Assembly (NCBI GenBank): GCA_038207585.1
Contig: JBBQZP010000006.1
Coordinates: 1-64,000 of the forward strand
DNA from: JBBQZP01 sp038207585
GTDB taxonomy: Bacteria; Pseudomonadota; Alphaproteobacteria; Rhodobacterales; Rhodobacteraceae
DNA: 64,000 nucleotides
Direction: 5' to 3'
The notes under the pieces were generated by a model. It was not told the DNA's origin and did no database searches. It saw nothing but the letters and a program-made list of their open reading frames with translations. Positions 6,927 to 14,618 of this stretch are shown piece after piece. How positions within the stretch are numbered: the first letter of the stretch is position 1; every line of letters begins with the position of its first letter. The translations under genes and the position numbers were made by a program.

Positions 6927-8807
6927 GTGGATCACGCAAAGACAGACCGGCTGAACACCCTGCTTCTCGGCATTGCCCTTGCAGGGCTTGCGGCGGGGTT
7001 GGCACTGCATTTTGGCGGTCGCACAGACATCGCACAGACTGTCTGGTTCGCCGGGGTGGTGCCGGTGCTTGCGGCGTTGGTGGTCGAAATCCTGCGTAGC
7101 CTTGTGCGGGGCGAAGTGGGGCTTGATATCGTCGCAGCGTTGTCGATGACAGCCGCACTGACTTTTGGCGAAACGCTGGCCGCAGCGGTGGTGGCCGTGA
7201 TGTATTCTGGTGGCACCTTTCTGGAAGGCTTTGCCGAGGGCCGCGCGCGGCGCGAAATGCGCGATCTTTTGTCCCGCGTTCCGCGCACCGCCACGCGCCA
7301 TTGCAATGGCGGGCTGGAGGAGGTTCCGCTTGATGATCTGGCCCCCGGTGACCACCTGCTGATCCGGCAAGGCGACGTGGTGCCGGTGGATGGGCGCATC
7401 TTGTCGGCCACGGCCTTCCTCGACACAGCTGCGCTGACGGGCGAGTCCCTGCCTGTGCGGCTGGCGCATGGTGGCGAGGCGATGAGCGGATCGACAAATG
7501 CTGGCGAAGCCTTTGATCTGGAAGCCACGCGCGAGGCAAAGGATAGCACCTATGCCGGTATTGTGCGGCTGGTCGAAGCTGCGCAGGCGTCAAAAGCGCC
7601 CATGGCGCGGCTGGCCGACCGATGGTCGTTGGGATTTCTGGCCGTAACCGTTGGCATCGCCTTTGCCGCTTGGTGGTTCACCGGTGATCCAATCCGCGCC
7701 GTGGCTGTTCTGGTGGTGGCAACACCCTGCCCGCTGATCCTTGCCGTGCCGGTGGCGCTGGTGGCAGGCCTGTCACGGGCCGCGCATTTCGGCGTGCTGG
7801 TGAAGGGCGCAAAGCCGCTGGAGGCGATGGCCCGCATCCAGACCCTGATCCTTGACAAGACCGGCACACTGACCGACGGGCGGCCGCAGATTGTGTCCAT
7901 CGACAGCGCGGGCGGCATGGTGGCGGATGACATCTTGCGCTTTGCCGCAGCCCTTGATCAGGCCTCCAAACATCCTGTTGCTCAGGCGATCGTCACGACG
8001 GCAAAGGAACGAGGCCTGATCCTGCCCATCCCCGAAGACGTGGCCGAAATTCCGGGGGAGGGCGTGATCGGGGTCATTGACGGTCATCGGGTGATTGTTG
8101 GCGGCGATGGCTTTGTGGCCGGGCAGGTGGGCCTCGCGTCGGGCAATCATCCAGAACTGGCGGCAGGATCACTGATGGTCGCCGTGGCGGTGGATGGGCG
8201 GATGGCCGGGCATATGGTGATGTCGGACCCATTGCGCGAAGGTGCTGCCGAGATGCTGGCGGCCCTGCGCCGTCAGGGCATCACGCGCATCCTGCTCGCC
8301 ACCGGCGACCGGGCCGAGGTGGCGCATCGGGTGACCGAAGGGCTGGGCCTTGACGGCATCCGCGCAGGCCTGACACCGGATGAAAAGGTGGCTCTGGTTC
8401 TGGCCGAGCATAAGAACGGCCCCGTGATGATGGTGGGCGACGGCGTCAACGATGCGCCCGCGCTGGCCGCCGCCGATGTTGGCGTGGCAATGGGCGCACG
8501 CGGGGCAGCCGCCAGTGCCGAGGCGGCGGACGTGGTGCTGCTGGTCGACCGCGTCGACCGCATCGCGCCGGGAATCGAGATCGCGCGCGGGGCACGCAGG
8601 ATCGCGCTGGAAAGCATTGTCGCGGGCATCGGCCTTTCGGTTCTCGGCATGATCGCGGCGGCGTTTGGCTATCTGACCCCGGTGCAAGGCGCGCTGCTTC
8701 AAGAGGTCATCGACGTCGCCGTCATTCTGAACGCCCTGCGCGCGCTGCGCATTATGCCTGCGGGCCTTGGCGCACGGCACGCCCCATCAGAAGGAACCCA
8801 AGCATGA
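6927..8807 (+). CDS. Heavy-metal translocating P1B-type ATPase with TPC motif
   Basis: 626 residues with a GTG start 3 bases after apbE. Pump motifs: TGES (171-174), the membrane metal-site sequence TPCPL (266-270), phosphorylation site DKTGTLT (D310), the HP pair (349-350) and GDGVNDAP (505-511). The last membrane segments carry LLQEVIDVAVILNAL. There is no N-terminal HMA domain or CxxC. The TPC motif sets it apart from the CPC (Cu, Zn/Cd/Pb) and SPC (Co) pumps; TPC has been linked to less-studied P1B subgroups including Ni/Fe exporters, so the substrate is open. The linked VIT1 fragment and reductase favour iron, which is inference. Its stop overlaps the next start (ATGA). Confidence 0.92.
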   Translation: MDHAKTDRLNTLLLGIALAGLAAGLALHFGGRTDIAQTVWFAGVVPVLAALVVEILRSLVRGEVGLDIVAALSMTAALTFGETLAAAVVAVMYSGGTFLEGFAEGRARREMRDLLSRVPRTATRHCNGGLEEVPLDDLAPGDHLLIRQGDVVPVDGRILSATAFLDTAALTGESLPVRLAHGGEAMSGSTNAGEAFDLEATREAKDSTYAGIVRLVEAAQASKAPMARLADRWSLGFLAVTVGIAFAAWWFTGDPIRAVAVLVVATPCPLILAVPVALVAGLSRAAHFGVLVKGAKPLEAMARIQTLILDKTGTLTDGRPQIVSIDSAGGMVADDILRFAAALDQASKHPVAQAIVTTAKERGLILPIPEDVAEIPGEGVIGVIDGHRVIVGGDGFVAGQVGLASGNHPELAAGSLMVAVAVDGRMAGHMVMSDPLREGAAEMLAALRRQGITRILLATGDRAEVAHRVTEGLGLDGIRAGLTPDEKVALVLAEHKNGPVMMVGDGVNDAPALAAADVGVAMGARGAAASAEAADVVLLVDRVDRIAPGIEIARGARRIALESIVAGIGLSVLGMIAAAFGYLTPVQGALLQEVIDVAVILNALRALRIMPAGLGARHAPSEGTQA

Positions 8808-9016
8808 GCCGGCTGACCCGTTCCGAAATCTACATGGTCCATCGAATCGGTTGGCTGCGTGCCGATTTTTTTGGGGAGCATGACAGGATCGTCTACACCG
8901 CCAGCCTGATGATCGGGGTTGCAGCGGCCGGAACGGGGGTGCTGGTCGCGGGTCTTGCGGAGGCGAAACAGGGCCCGAATCGAGGTCCTGCAGCCAACGC
9001 TTCCGCCACGACATAG
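8804..9016 (+). pseudogene. Truncated N-terminus of a VIT1/CCC1-family iron/manganese transporter
   Basis: A 70-codon open frame starting inside the stop of the ATPase gene (ATGA overlap, AAGGA upstream). Residues 12-53 (VHRIGWLRADFFGEHDRIV followed by YTASLMIGVAAAGTGVLVAGLAE) match the first membrane region of VIT1/CCC1 proteins, typically HR-GWLRAAVLGANDGIVSTASL-VGVAAA. Similarity stops there, and the tail AKQGPNRGPAANASATT is unrelated. The family is about 230 residues long, so more than three quarters of the transporter is missing, and I see no continuation in the other frames. It is probably a deletion remnant, but the intact start and coupling leave open a short membrane peptide. Confidence 0.65.
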
Positions 9017-9061
9017 TCCCATGAACAGCCCGTTTTTGAACTGGCGTCACCAATCCTTCAT

Positions 9062-9093
9062 AGTTTCGCGCGCCGCAGATGGTGCGCGAAACT
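9062..9093. repeat. Perfect 10-bp inverted repeat, strong hairpin
   Basis: AGTTTCGCGC (9062-9071) and GCGCGAAACT (9084-9093) are exact complements. Three more pairs (GCC with GGT, one wobble) extend the stem to 13 with a 6-base loop. It lies 46 bases after the VIT1 fragment. No T-run follows on either strand, so it may be a terminator, a processing site or the end of a lost element. The whole gap 9017-9196 holds no convincing gene. Confidence 0.5.
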
Positions 9094-9140
9094 GTAGCAC
9101 TTCGAATATCGCCGCAATCAAAAGATGCGCGATTTCATAG

Positions 9141-9185
9141 GTTTGAAACCCCATATGTTTTCACTGCGGCAGTGTGGTTTCAAAC
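9141..9185. repeat. Nested inverted repeat downstream of mmsA
   Basis: GTTTGAAACC (9141-9150) and GGTTTCAAAC (9176-9185) are exact complements. Between them CACTG-cgg-CAGTG (9162-9174) forms its own stem, giving a hairpin within a hairpin. It ends 12 bases from the stop of the minus-strand mmsA gene, so it may end that transcript. Its AT-rich outer arms differ from the surrounding composition. Confidence 0.5.
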
Positions 9186-9196
9186 GGGAAAGGGGC

Positions 9197-10696
9197 TTAG
9201 TCCATCTGTTTGAAGTTGAGGCTGGCACCTTCCTTGATCCCGCTGGGCCAGCGGGCCGTTACGGTTTTGGTGCGGGTGTAGAAGCGGAAGGAGTCGGGGC
9301 CGTGCTGGTTCAGATCTCCAAATCCTGATTTCTTCCAGCCGCCGAAAGTGTGATAGGCCAGCGGCACCGGGATCGGCACGTTGATGCCGATCATGCCGAC
9401 ATTGATGCGGGCGGCGAAATCGCGGGCGGTGTCGCCATCACGGGTGAAGATCGCGGTGCCGTTGCCGTATTCGTTGTCCATCGCGTAGCCCAGCGCCTCT
9501 TCATAGGTTTTGGCGCGGACAGTGCTGAGGACGGGGCCAAAGATCTCCTTCTGGTAGATCTCCATATCCGTTGTCACATGGTCGAACAGGTGCGGGCCGA
9601 CGAAGAAGCCGTCCTCGTAGCCCTGCATCTTGAAGCCGCGACCGTCGACGACGAGTTTCGCACCTTGGGCCACACCCGATTCGACCAGCCGCAGGATGTT
9701 GGCTTTAGCAGCGGCAGTGACGACGGGCCCGTAATCCACATCATTGCCAGCGGTATAGGGTCCGACCTTTAGCTTTTCGATGCGAGGGATCAGGCGCGCG
9801 ATAAGGGCATCTGCCGTCGCCTCACCCACCGGAACGGCGACTGAAATCGCCATGCAGCGTTCGCCGGCCGCGCCGTAACCGGCACCGACCAGCGCATCGG
9901 CGGCAAGGTCCAGATCGGCGTCGGGCATGATGATCATGTGGTTCTTGGCACCGCCAAAGCACTGCACGCGCTTGCCGTTCGAACAGCCGCGTCCATAGAT
10001 ATATTCGGCGATCGGGGTGGAGCCGACAAAGCCGATGCCCGCGATGATCGGGTTATCAAGGATCGCATCGACCGATTCCTTGTCGCCGTTGATGACCTGC
10101 AACACGCCGTCGGGCAGGCCTGCCTCTTGGAAAAGTTCGGCCAGCATCAGGGGCACCGAGGGGTCGCGTTCCGAGGGTTTCAGGATGAACGCATTGCCGC
10201 AGGCCAGCGCGGGCCCCATTTTCCACAACGGGATCATGGCGGGGAAGTTGAAGGGGGTAATTCCGGCTGCAACGCCAAGGGGCTGGCGCAGGGAATACAT
10301 GTCGATGCCGGGGCCGGCGCTGTCGGTGAATTCACCTTTCAGCATTTGCGGCGCGCCGATGCAGTATTCGATCACCTCAAGCCCGCGCTGCACATCGCCT
10401 TTGGCATCGGGGATGGTCTTGCCATGCTCGCGGCTAAGCGCTTCGGCCAGTTTGTCCATGTCGCGGTTGATCAGGCGGACCATTTCCATCATCACGCGGC
10501 CGCGGCGTTGCGGGTTGGTTGCCCCCCATTTCACCTGCGCCTGTGCGGCGTCGGCGGTCGCTGCGTCAAGCTCGGCCTTGCTGGCCAGGGGCACGCGGGC
10601 CTGCACCTCGCCGGTGGCAGGGTTGAAGACATCGGCAAAGCGGCCCGAGGTGCCTTTGACATGCTTGCCGTTGATCCAGTGGGTCAGTTCCTGCAT
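9197..10696 (-). CDS. mmsA: CoA-acylating methylmalonate-semialdehyde dehydrogenase
   Basis: 499 residues, the usual length. It oxidises methylmalonate semialdehyde to propionyl-CoA (or malonate semialdehyde to acetyl-CoA) in valine and inositol/thymine catabolism. Aldehyde dehydrogenase features: the NAD-binding region GITPFNFPAMIPLWK, GFVGSTPIAEYIY, and the catalytic cysteine C281 in GAAGERCMAI. It begins MQELTHWINGK at 10696 with AAAGGGA upstream; the longer frame to 10945 runs through the divergent LysR gene. The divergent LysR gene 100 bp away probably regulates it. Confidence 0.95.
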   Translation of the reverse strand: MQELTHWINGKHVKGTSGRFADVFNPATGEVQARVPLASKAELDAATADAAQAQVKWGATNPQRRGRVMMEMVRLINRDMDKLAEALSREHGKTIPDAKGDVQRGLEVIEYCIGAPQMLKGEFTDSAGPGIDMYSLRQPLGVAAGITPFNFPAMIPLWKMGPALACGNAFILKPSERDPSVPLMLAELFQEAGLPDGVLQVINGDKESVDAILDNPIIAGIGFVGSTPIAEYIYGRGCSNGKRVQCFGGAKNHMIIMPDADLDLAADALVGAGYGAAGERCMAISVAVPVGEATADALIARLIPRIEKLKVGPYTAGNDVDYGPVVTAAAKANILRLVESGVAQGAKLVVDGRGFKMQGYEDGFFVGPHLFDHVTTDMEIYQKEIFGPVLSTVRAKTYEEALGYAMDNEYGNGTAIFTRDGDTARDFAARINVGMIGINVPIPVPLAYHTFGGWKKSGFGDLNQHGPDSFRFYTRTKTVTARWPSGIKEGASLNFKQMD

Positions 10697-10770
10697 TGCT
10701 ATCTCCCTTTGCTTTGGCGCAGGGTATACTTGCAGAAACGCGCGATAAAGGGGCAATGTGCCAAAGTGGT

Positions 10771-10786
10771 TTTGCGCATTTGCAAA
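10771..10786. promoter_or_regulatory. Dyad between mmsA and the LysR gene
   Basis: TTTGC-N6-GCAAA, a perfect 5-bp dyad of LysR-site size, lies 10 bases before the LysR start in the 100-bp divergent gap. This position fits autorepression by the regulator. The regulator-site assignment is inference. Confidence 0.35.
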
Positions 10787-10796
10787 GGGCCGTGCG

Positions 10797-11684
10797 ATGA
10801 ACTGGGATGATCTGCGGGTGTTTCTGGCGGTGGCGCGCGGTGAAAGCCTGTCGGCGGCGGGGCGGGTGCTGCGGCTTGATCCGGCGACGGTGGGGCGGCG
10901 GGTGGCGCGGCTGGAGGACGGACTTGAGGTGCGGTTGTTCACCAAGACGCCGCAGGGCTACAGCCTGACAGAAGCGGGCGCGCGCTTGATGGAGCCTGCG
11001 CTGCGGGCGGAAACGGCGCTTCAGGCAGCGTCACCCGAGGTGTTGGAGGTGGCGCGCGGGCTGACCGGGCAGATCAGGATCGGCGCGCCGGATGGATGTG
11101 CGAATTACCTTTTGCCGCAGGTTTTGACCGCAATTGCCGCCGATCATCCGGGGTTGGAGGTGCAGATCGTGGCCTTGCCGCGTGTTTTCAACCTGTCAAA
11201 ACGCGAGGCTGATATGGCGATTGCCGTCTCGCGCCCCGAGGCGGGGCGGCTGACGGTGCAGCGGCTGTGCGATTATCACCTGCACCTGGCGGCGTCACGC
11301 GAGTATCTGGCACGCCATCCGATTGTTGCGCGCAGCGACCTGAGCGCGCACCGGATCGTGGGCTACATTGCCGATATGATTTTTGACAAGGAGCTGGATT
11401 ATCTGGCCGAGATCGGTGCGGCACATCCCGATCTTGCCTCCAATTCCGTGCCGGTTCAGGTGCAGTTGTTGCGCGCAGGCGCAGGCGTTGGCATCGTTCA
11501 TGATTTTGCGCTGCCCTTTGCGCCCGAGTTGCAGGTGGTGCTGGGCGATCAGATTTCGCTCAAACGCAGCTTCTGGCTGGTGCGCCATGCCGATGACGGG
11601 CGAAATGAGCGGCTGAACCGTTTTGCCGCCGCCCTGAGCGACGGGTTGCGGCGCGAGATGGGACGGCTGGAAGCTTTGGCTTGA
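10797..11684 (+). CDS. LysR-family transcriptional regulator, divergent from mmsA
   Basis: 295 residues. An N-terminal winged helix (MNWDDLRVFLAVARGESLSA, then the recognition helix around DPATVGRRVARLE) is followed by a periplasmic-binding-like effector domain (IRIGAPDGCANYLLP, VHDFALPFAPEL). The start at 10797 is preceded by AAAGGG and gives the standard LysR beginning. The divergent placement with mmsA suggests that it controls branched-chain or semialdehyde catabolism, which is inference from position. Confidence 0.92.
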   Translation: MNWDDLRVFLAVARGESLSAAGRVLRLDPATVGRRVARLEDGLEVRLFTKTPQGYSLTEAGARLMEPALRAETALQAASPEVLEVARGLTGQIRIGAPDGCANYLLPQVLTAIAADHPGLEVQIVALPRVFNLSKREADMAIAVSRPEAGRLTVQRLCDYHLHLAASREYLARHPIVARSDLSAHRIVGYIADMIFDKELDYLAEIGAAHPDLASNSVPVQVQLLRAGAGVGIVHDFALPFAPELQVVLGDQISLKRSFWLVRHADDGRNERLNRFAAALSDGLRREMGRLEALA

Positions 11685-11739
11685 CAGTGTGCCGCCCTTG
11701 GGTGGACGCTTGCGGTCCACGCGACATCAGGGGGAAATC

Positions 11740-12174
11740 ATGCTGATTCAACAGATTCTGGCCCACAAGCCCGGCGAAAGTGTCATCACGGTAAAGCCCG
11801 GCGTGTCCTTGTCCGAGGTGGCGGGCGTGCTTTCGGCCAAGCGGATCGGGGCCGTCATTGTTTCGGCCGATGGTCAGCATGTGGGCGGCGTGGTGTCAGA
11901 GCGCGATATCGTGCGCGAACTTGGACGCAATGGCGTGGCCTGCATGGCCAATCCCGTTGAAACCGTGATGACCGCCAAGGCTATCTGCTGCACGCCGCGC
12001 GATACGGTGGATCAGGTGATGCAGCGCATGACCGACGGCCGCTTTCGTCATATGCCGGTTCTGGAGGGCGATATCATGGTCGGAATGATCTCCATCGGCG
12101 ATGTGGTCAAGGCGCAACTGGCCGAGCTTGCGATGGAAAAGGATGCGCTGGAAGGCATGATCAAGGGGTTCTAG
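11740..12174 (+). CDS. CBS-domain protein
   Basis: 144 residues made of two CBS repeats, about 10-65 (ITVKPGVSLSEVAGVLSAKRIGAV, then ADGQHVGGVVSERDIVREL) and 75-130 (CTPRDTVDQVMQRMTDGRFRHMPVLEGDIMVG, then MISIGDVVK). CBS pairs bind adenosyl nucleotides and act as energy sensors; there is no attached enzyme domain. It starts at 11740 after GGGGGAAATC. It stands alone between a LysR gene and coaD, and its partner is unknown. Confidence 0.9.
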   Translation: MLIQQILAHKPGESVITVKPGVSLSEVAGVLSAKRIGAVIVSADGQHVGGVVSERDIVRELGRNGVACMANPVETVMTAKAICCTPRDTVDQVMQRMTDGRFRHMPVLEGDIMVGMISIGDVVKAQLAELAMEKDALEGMIKGF

Positions 12175-12245
12175 ACGCTCGCTTTCCGCTTGCCAATCGT
12201 GGCGCAATAATGTTGCGTGCGTGCGTCAGATAGGGGGAGGTTCCC

Positions 12246-12755
12246 ATGCGCATCGGTCTTTATCCGGGAACGTTCGATCCGGTCACGTTGGGTCATACCG
12301 ATATCATAGCGCGCGCGATGCAGTTGGTGGACCGGCTGGTGATCGGGGTCGCAATCAACCGCGACAAGGGGCCTTTGTTCACGCTGGAGGAGCGTGTGGC
12401 GATGGTGCAGGCCGAATGCGCGCAGATCGTCGCCAAAACCGGCGGCGAGATTGTAGTGCATCCGTTCGAGAACCTGCTGATTGATTGTGCCCGTGATGTG
12501 GGGGCAAAGGTTATCATCCGAGGTCTGCGGGCGGTTGCGGATTTCGAGTATGAATTTCAAATGGTTGGCATGAACCGCGCACTGGATGCCAGTATCGAGA
12601 CGGTCTTCATGATGGCCGACGCGCGGCGCCAGGCGATTGCGTCGAAGCTGGTCAAGGAAATTGCGCGGCTGGGCGGCGATGTATCAAAATTTGTGCCGGC
12701 GGCGGTGCAGGTGGCGCTGGTTGCGCGGATGGCGCAGAACGGGCGCAAGCCCTGA
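12246..12755 (+). CDS. coaD: Phosphopantetheine adenylyltransferase
   Basis: 169 residues. It transfers AMP from ATP to 4'-phosphopantetheine, the fourth step of coenzyme A synthesis, in the cytosol. The nucleotidyltransferase motif TFDPVTLGH (the T/HxGH signature) is at residues 10-18, and the second signature, normally ISSTxVR-like, appears as IASKLVKEIARLGGD. RGLRAVADFEYEFQM is the family's central conserved block. It starts at ATG 12246 with GGGGGAGG upstream and ends before a bidirectional hairpin. Confidence 0.96.
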   Translation: MRIGLYPGTFDPVTLGHTDIIARAMQLVDRLVIGVAINRDKGPLFTLEERVAMVQAECAQIVAKTGGEIVVHPFENLLIDCARDVGAKVIIRGLRAVADFEYEFQMVGMNRALDASIETVFMMADARRQAIASKLVKEIARLGGDVSKFVPAAVQVALVARMAQNGRKP

Positions 12756-12765
12756 CGTCCCGACG

Positions 12766-12787
12766 CGGGGCGGCAAAGTCCGCCCCG
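12766..12787. terminator. Bidirectional hairpin between convergent genes
   Basis: CGGGGCGG and CCGCCCCG pair over 8 bp around the loop CAAAGT. It stands between the stop of coaD (plus) and the stop of the small minus-strand gene at 12807, as expected for a shared terminator, though no long T-run follows. Confidence 0.5.
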
Positions 12788-12806
12788 ACATATCCCTAGA
12801 TCGGTG

Positions 12807-12980
12807 TCAGCCCCGGATGCCGTAAATCGCGGCTTGCGCGATCTTGTCGGCATCCTCGCGGAAAATCCCAAGGTCCAGCGCCACATCCAGCGGCAGGTTC
12901 GCGATCTGGTCGCGGGTGTCGACATAGCGAATGTGATTTTGCGCAGCGGTTTTCAGTTTCTGGATCATCGTCATCATCAT
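12807..12980 (-). CDS. Small protein, possibly DUF1127-like
   Basis: 57 residues, beginning MMMTMIQKLKTAAQNHIRYV and continuing TRDQIANLPLDVALDLG and IFREDADKIAQAAIYG. The central part (basic segment, then a short helix ending in DLGIFREDA) resembles the DUF1127 pattern of small Rhodobacterales proteins, but the arginine content is low and the assignment is weak. I start it at 12980, where GAAAGG stands 7 bases upstream of three tandem ATG codons. A longer open frame to 13226 would add a Cys/His-rich stretch that I think is not coding. Confidence 0.6.
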   Translation of the reverse strand: MMMTMIQKLKTAAQNHIRYVDTRDQIANLPLDVALDLGIFREDADKIAQAAIYGIRG

Positions 12981-13195
12981 CTTAACCTTTCGGTGGTTCC
13001 GCAGGGGAACGTGTTTCTCCTCCTGCTGGTGATGATGTATGAAGACAGGACGTCCGCACAACAGGACGGATCGCCGTGCCGCCATGCAGTGTGCGCATAG
13101 GGCGTGCGGCGAAAATGTGGGCGCTTGTGCCGGGTTCTGATGGCAAACCGGACAGTTTATATAATGGAGCGCGATGTGTTGCTTTTCCTGTAACG

Positions 13196-13218
13196 AAAAA
13201 GGGCACCCGAAGGCGCCC
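13196..13218 (-). terminator. Rho-independent terminator of gap
   Basis: Read on the minus strand: GGGCGCC, the stable tetraloop TTCG, GGTGCCC (one G-U pair) and then TTTTT. It begins 25 bases after the gap stop codon. Confidence 0.8.
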
Positions 13219-13242
13219 CTGATCAATTGAGTTGCAGCCCGC

Positions 13243-14244
13243 TTACATCAGCTTGCCCATCGCCACAGCCGTATCGGCCATGCGGTTCGAAAAGCCCCAT
13301 TCGTTGTCATACCAGGTCAGGATGCGGACAAAGTTGTTCGGCAGCACCTTGGTCTGGTCGGCGGCGAAGATCGACGAATGCGGATTGTGGTTGTAATCCG
13401 AAGATACCAGCGGGGCGGTTTCAAAGCCCAGGATACCCTTCAGCGCGCCTTTCGATGCGGTGAGCATGGCGGCGTTGATCTCTTCCACCGTGGTCGGTTT
13501 CTCCAGCAGAACGCACAGATCAACGCAGGAGACATTCGGCGTCGGCACACGGATCGACGATCCATCCAGCTTGCCCGCCAGTTCCGGCAGCACCAGACCC
13601 AAGGCTTTCGCGGCCCCGGTGGTGGTCGGGATCATGCTGAGTGCGGCGGCGCGGCCCCTGTACAGGTCCTTGTGCATCGTATCCAGCGTCGGCTGGTCGC
13701 CGGTATAGGAATGAATCGTGGTCATGAAGCCCGACACGATGCCGAAATTGTCGGACAGGATCTTGGCGACAGGGGCCAGACAGTTGGTGGTGCACGATCC
13801 GTTCGACACGATCAGATCGGCTTTCGTCAGGGTCTTGTCATTGACGCCCATCACGATGGTCTTGTCGGCACCGGCGGACGGGGCTGACACCAGAACCCGG
13901 CTGGCCCCGTTTTCAAGATGGACCTTCGCCTTGTCCTTGTCGGTGAAGATGCCGGTGCATTCCATCACGATGTCAACGTGTTTCCACGGCAATTCGGCTG
14001 GGTTGCGCAGGGCTGTCACCTCCATCGGGCCACGGCCAACGTTGATGGTGCTGGCGGTGGTCTTCACCTCACCCCCAAAGCGGCCATGCACAGAATCGTA
14101 GCGGAACAGATGCGCGTTGGTTTCCACCGGGCCCAGATCGTTGATGCCCACCACCTCGATATCGGTGCGGCCGGATTCGACGATGGCGCGCAGCACGTTG
14201 CGCCCGATCCGGCCAAAGCCATTGATTGCCACTTTGACAGCCAT
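13243..14244 (-). CDS. gap: Glyceraldehyde-3-phosphate dehydrogenase, type I
   Basis: 333 residues. It catalyses the NAD-dependent phosphorylating oxidation of glyceraldehyde-3-phosphate in glycolysis and gluconeogenesis. The Rossmann start INGFGRIGRNVLRA and the catalytic cysteine C151 in SNGSCTTNCLAPVA are present, along with the family blocks SYTGDQPTLD, RGRAAALSMIPTTTGAAK and WYDNEWGFSNRM. The start at 14244 (MAVKVAINGFG) follows AAAAGGAGC. The gene is flanked downstream by a tetraloop terminator. A tiny conserved membrane ORF lies upstream on the same strand. Confidence 0.97.
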   Translation of the reverse strand: MAVKVAINGFGRIGRNVLRAIVESGRTDIEVVGINDLGPVETNAHLFRYDSVHGRFGGEVKTTASTINVGRGPMEVTALRNPAELPWKHVDIVMECTGIFTDKDKAKVHLENGASRVLVSAPSAGADKTIVMGVNDKTLTKADLIVSNGSCTTNCLAPVAKILSDNFGIVSGFMTTIHSYTGDQPTLDTMHKDLYRGRAAALSMIPTTTGAAKALGLVLPELAGKLDGSSIRVPTPNVSCVDLCVLLEKPTTVEEINAAMLTASKGALKGILGFETAPLVSSDYNHNPHSSIFAADQTKVLPNNFVRILTWYDNEWGFSNRMADTAVAMGKLM

Positions 14245-14339
14245 GTGGAAGCTCCTTTTCCTGATGCAACCGGAGGTCCGGCTACGAAATGTGGTCACCG
14301 CCCCAAAGCAGAGCAGTCATTGTGCCGTGTTTGCCCCGA

Positions 14340-14483
14340 TCAATCCCAGAAACGCAAGGATTCGATCAGCTTCATCAACTCTCGCGCCAGAAACACGAGG
14401 CCCTGCGCGTCATTCGCTACAATATCCAGACCGATGGCTGCAACGATGAAAAGGCCAAGCCAAAGGGCGATCCGATCGGTCAT
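14340..14483 (-). CDS. Small single-pass membrane protein upstream of gap
   Basis: 47 residues: MTDRIALWLGLFIVAAIGLDI then VANDAQGLVFLARELMKLIES and LRFWD. One hydrophobic segment covers about residues 5-22, followed by an amphipathic helix ending in aromatic residues. I know similar tiny ORFs next to gap in other Rhodobacterales, sometimes mislabelled as GAPDH. The start at 14483 has AGAAAG upstream; the longer frame to 14588 is probably not translated. It is 95 bp upstream of gap on the same strand, so co-transcription is possible. Confidence 0.65.
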   Translation of the reverse strand: MTDRIALWLGLFIVAAIGLDIVANDAQGLVFLARELMKLIESLRFWD

Positions 14484-14618
14484 TCGCGGGGCTTTCTGGT
14501 TTGGGCTGCGTGCTACTGTGCCACTTTCCGGCAGGCTGTGCCAGCGGGCTGCGCATGCCGTCTTGCCCATCGCGGCGCACTGGACCATTCTGGCCCGCAG
14601 AGCTAAAAAGGATTGCGG

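Noticed and set aside
12981..13226. Upstream extension of the small minus-strand gene with CPVC and CAHC pairs
   Set aside because: It looks like a zinc-binding start, but a good ribosome site at 12987-12991 favours the short form, and the extension crosses the gap terminator and a likely promoter region.
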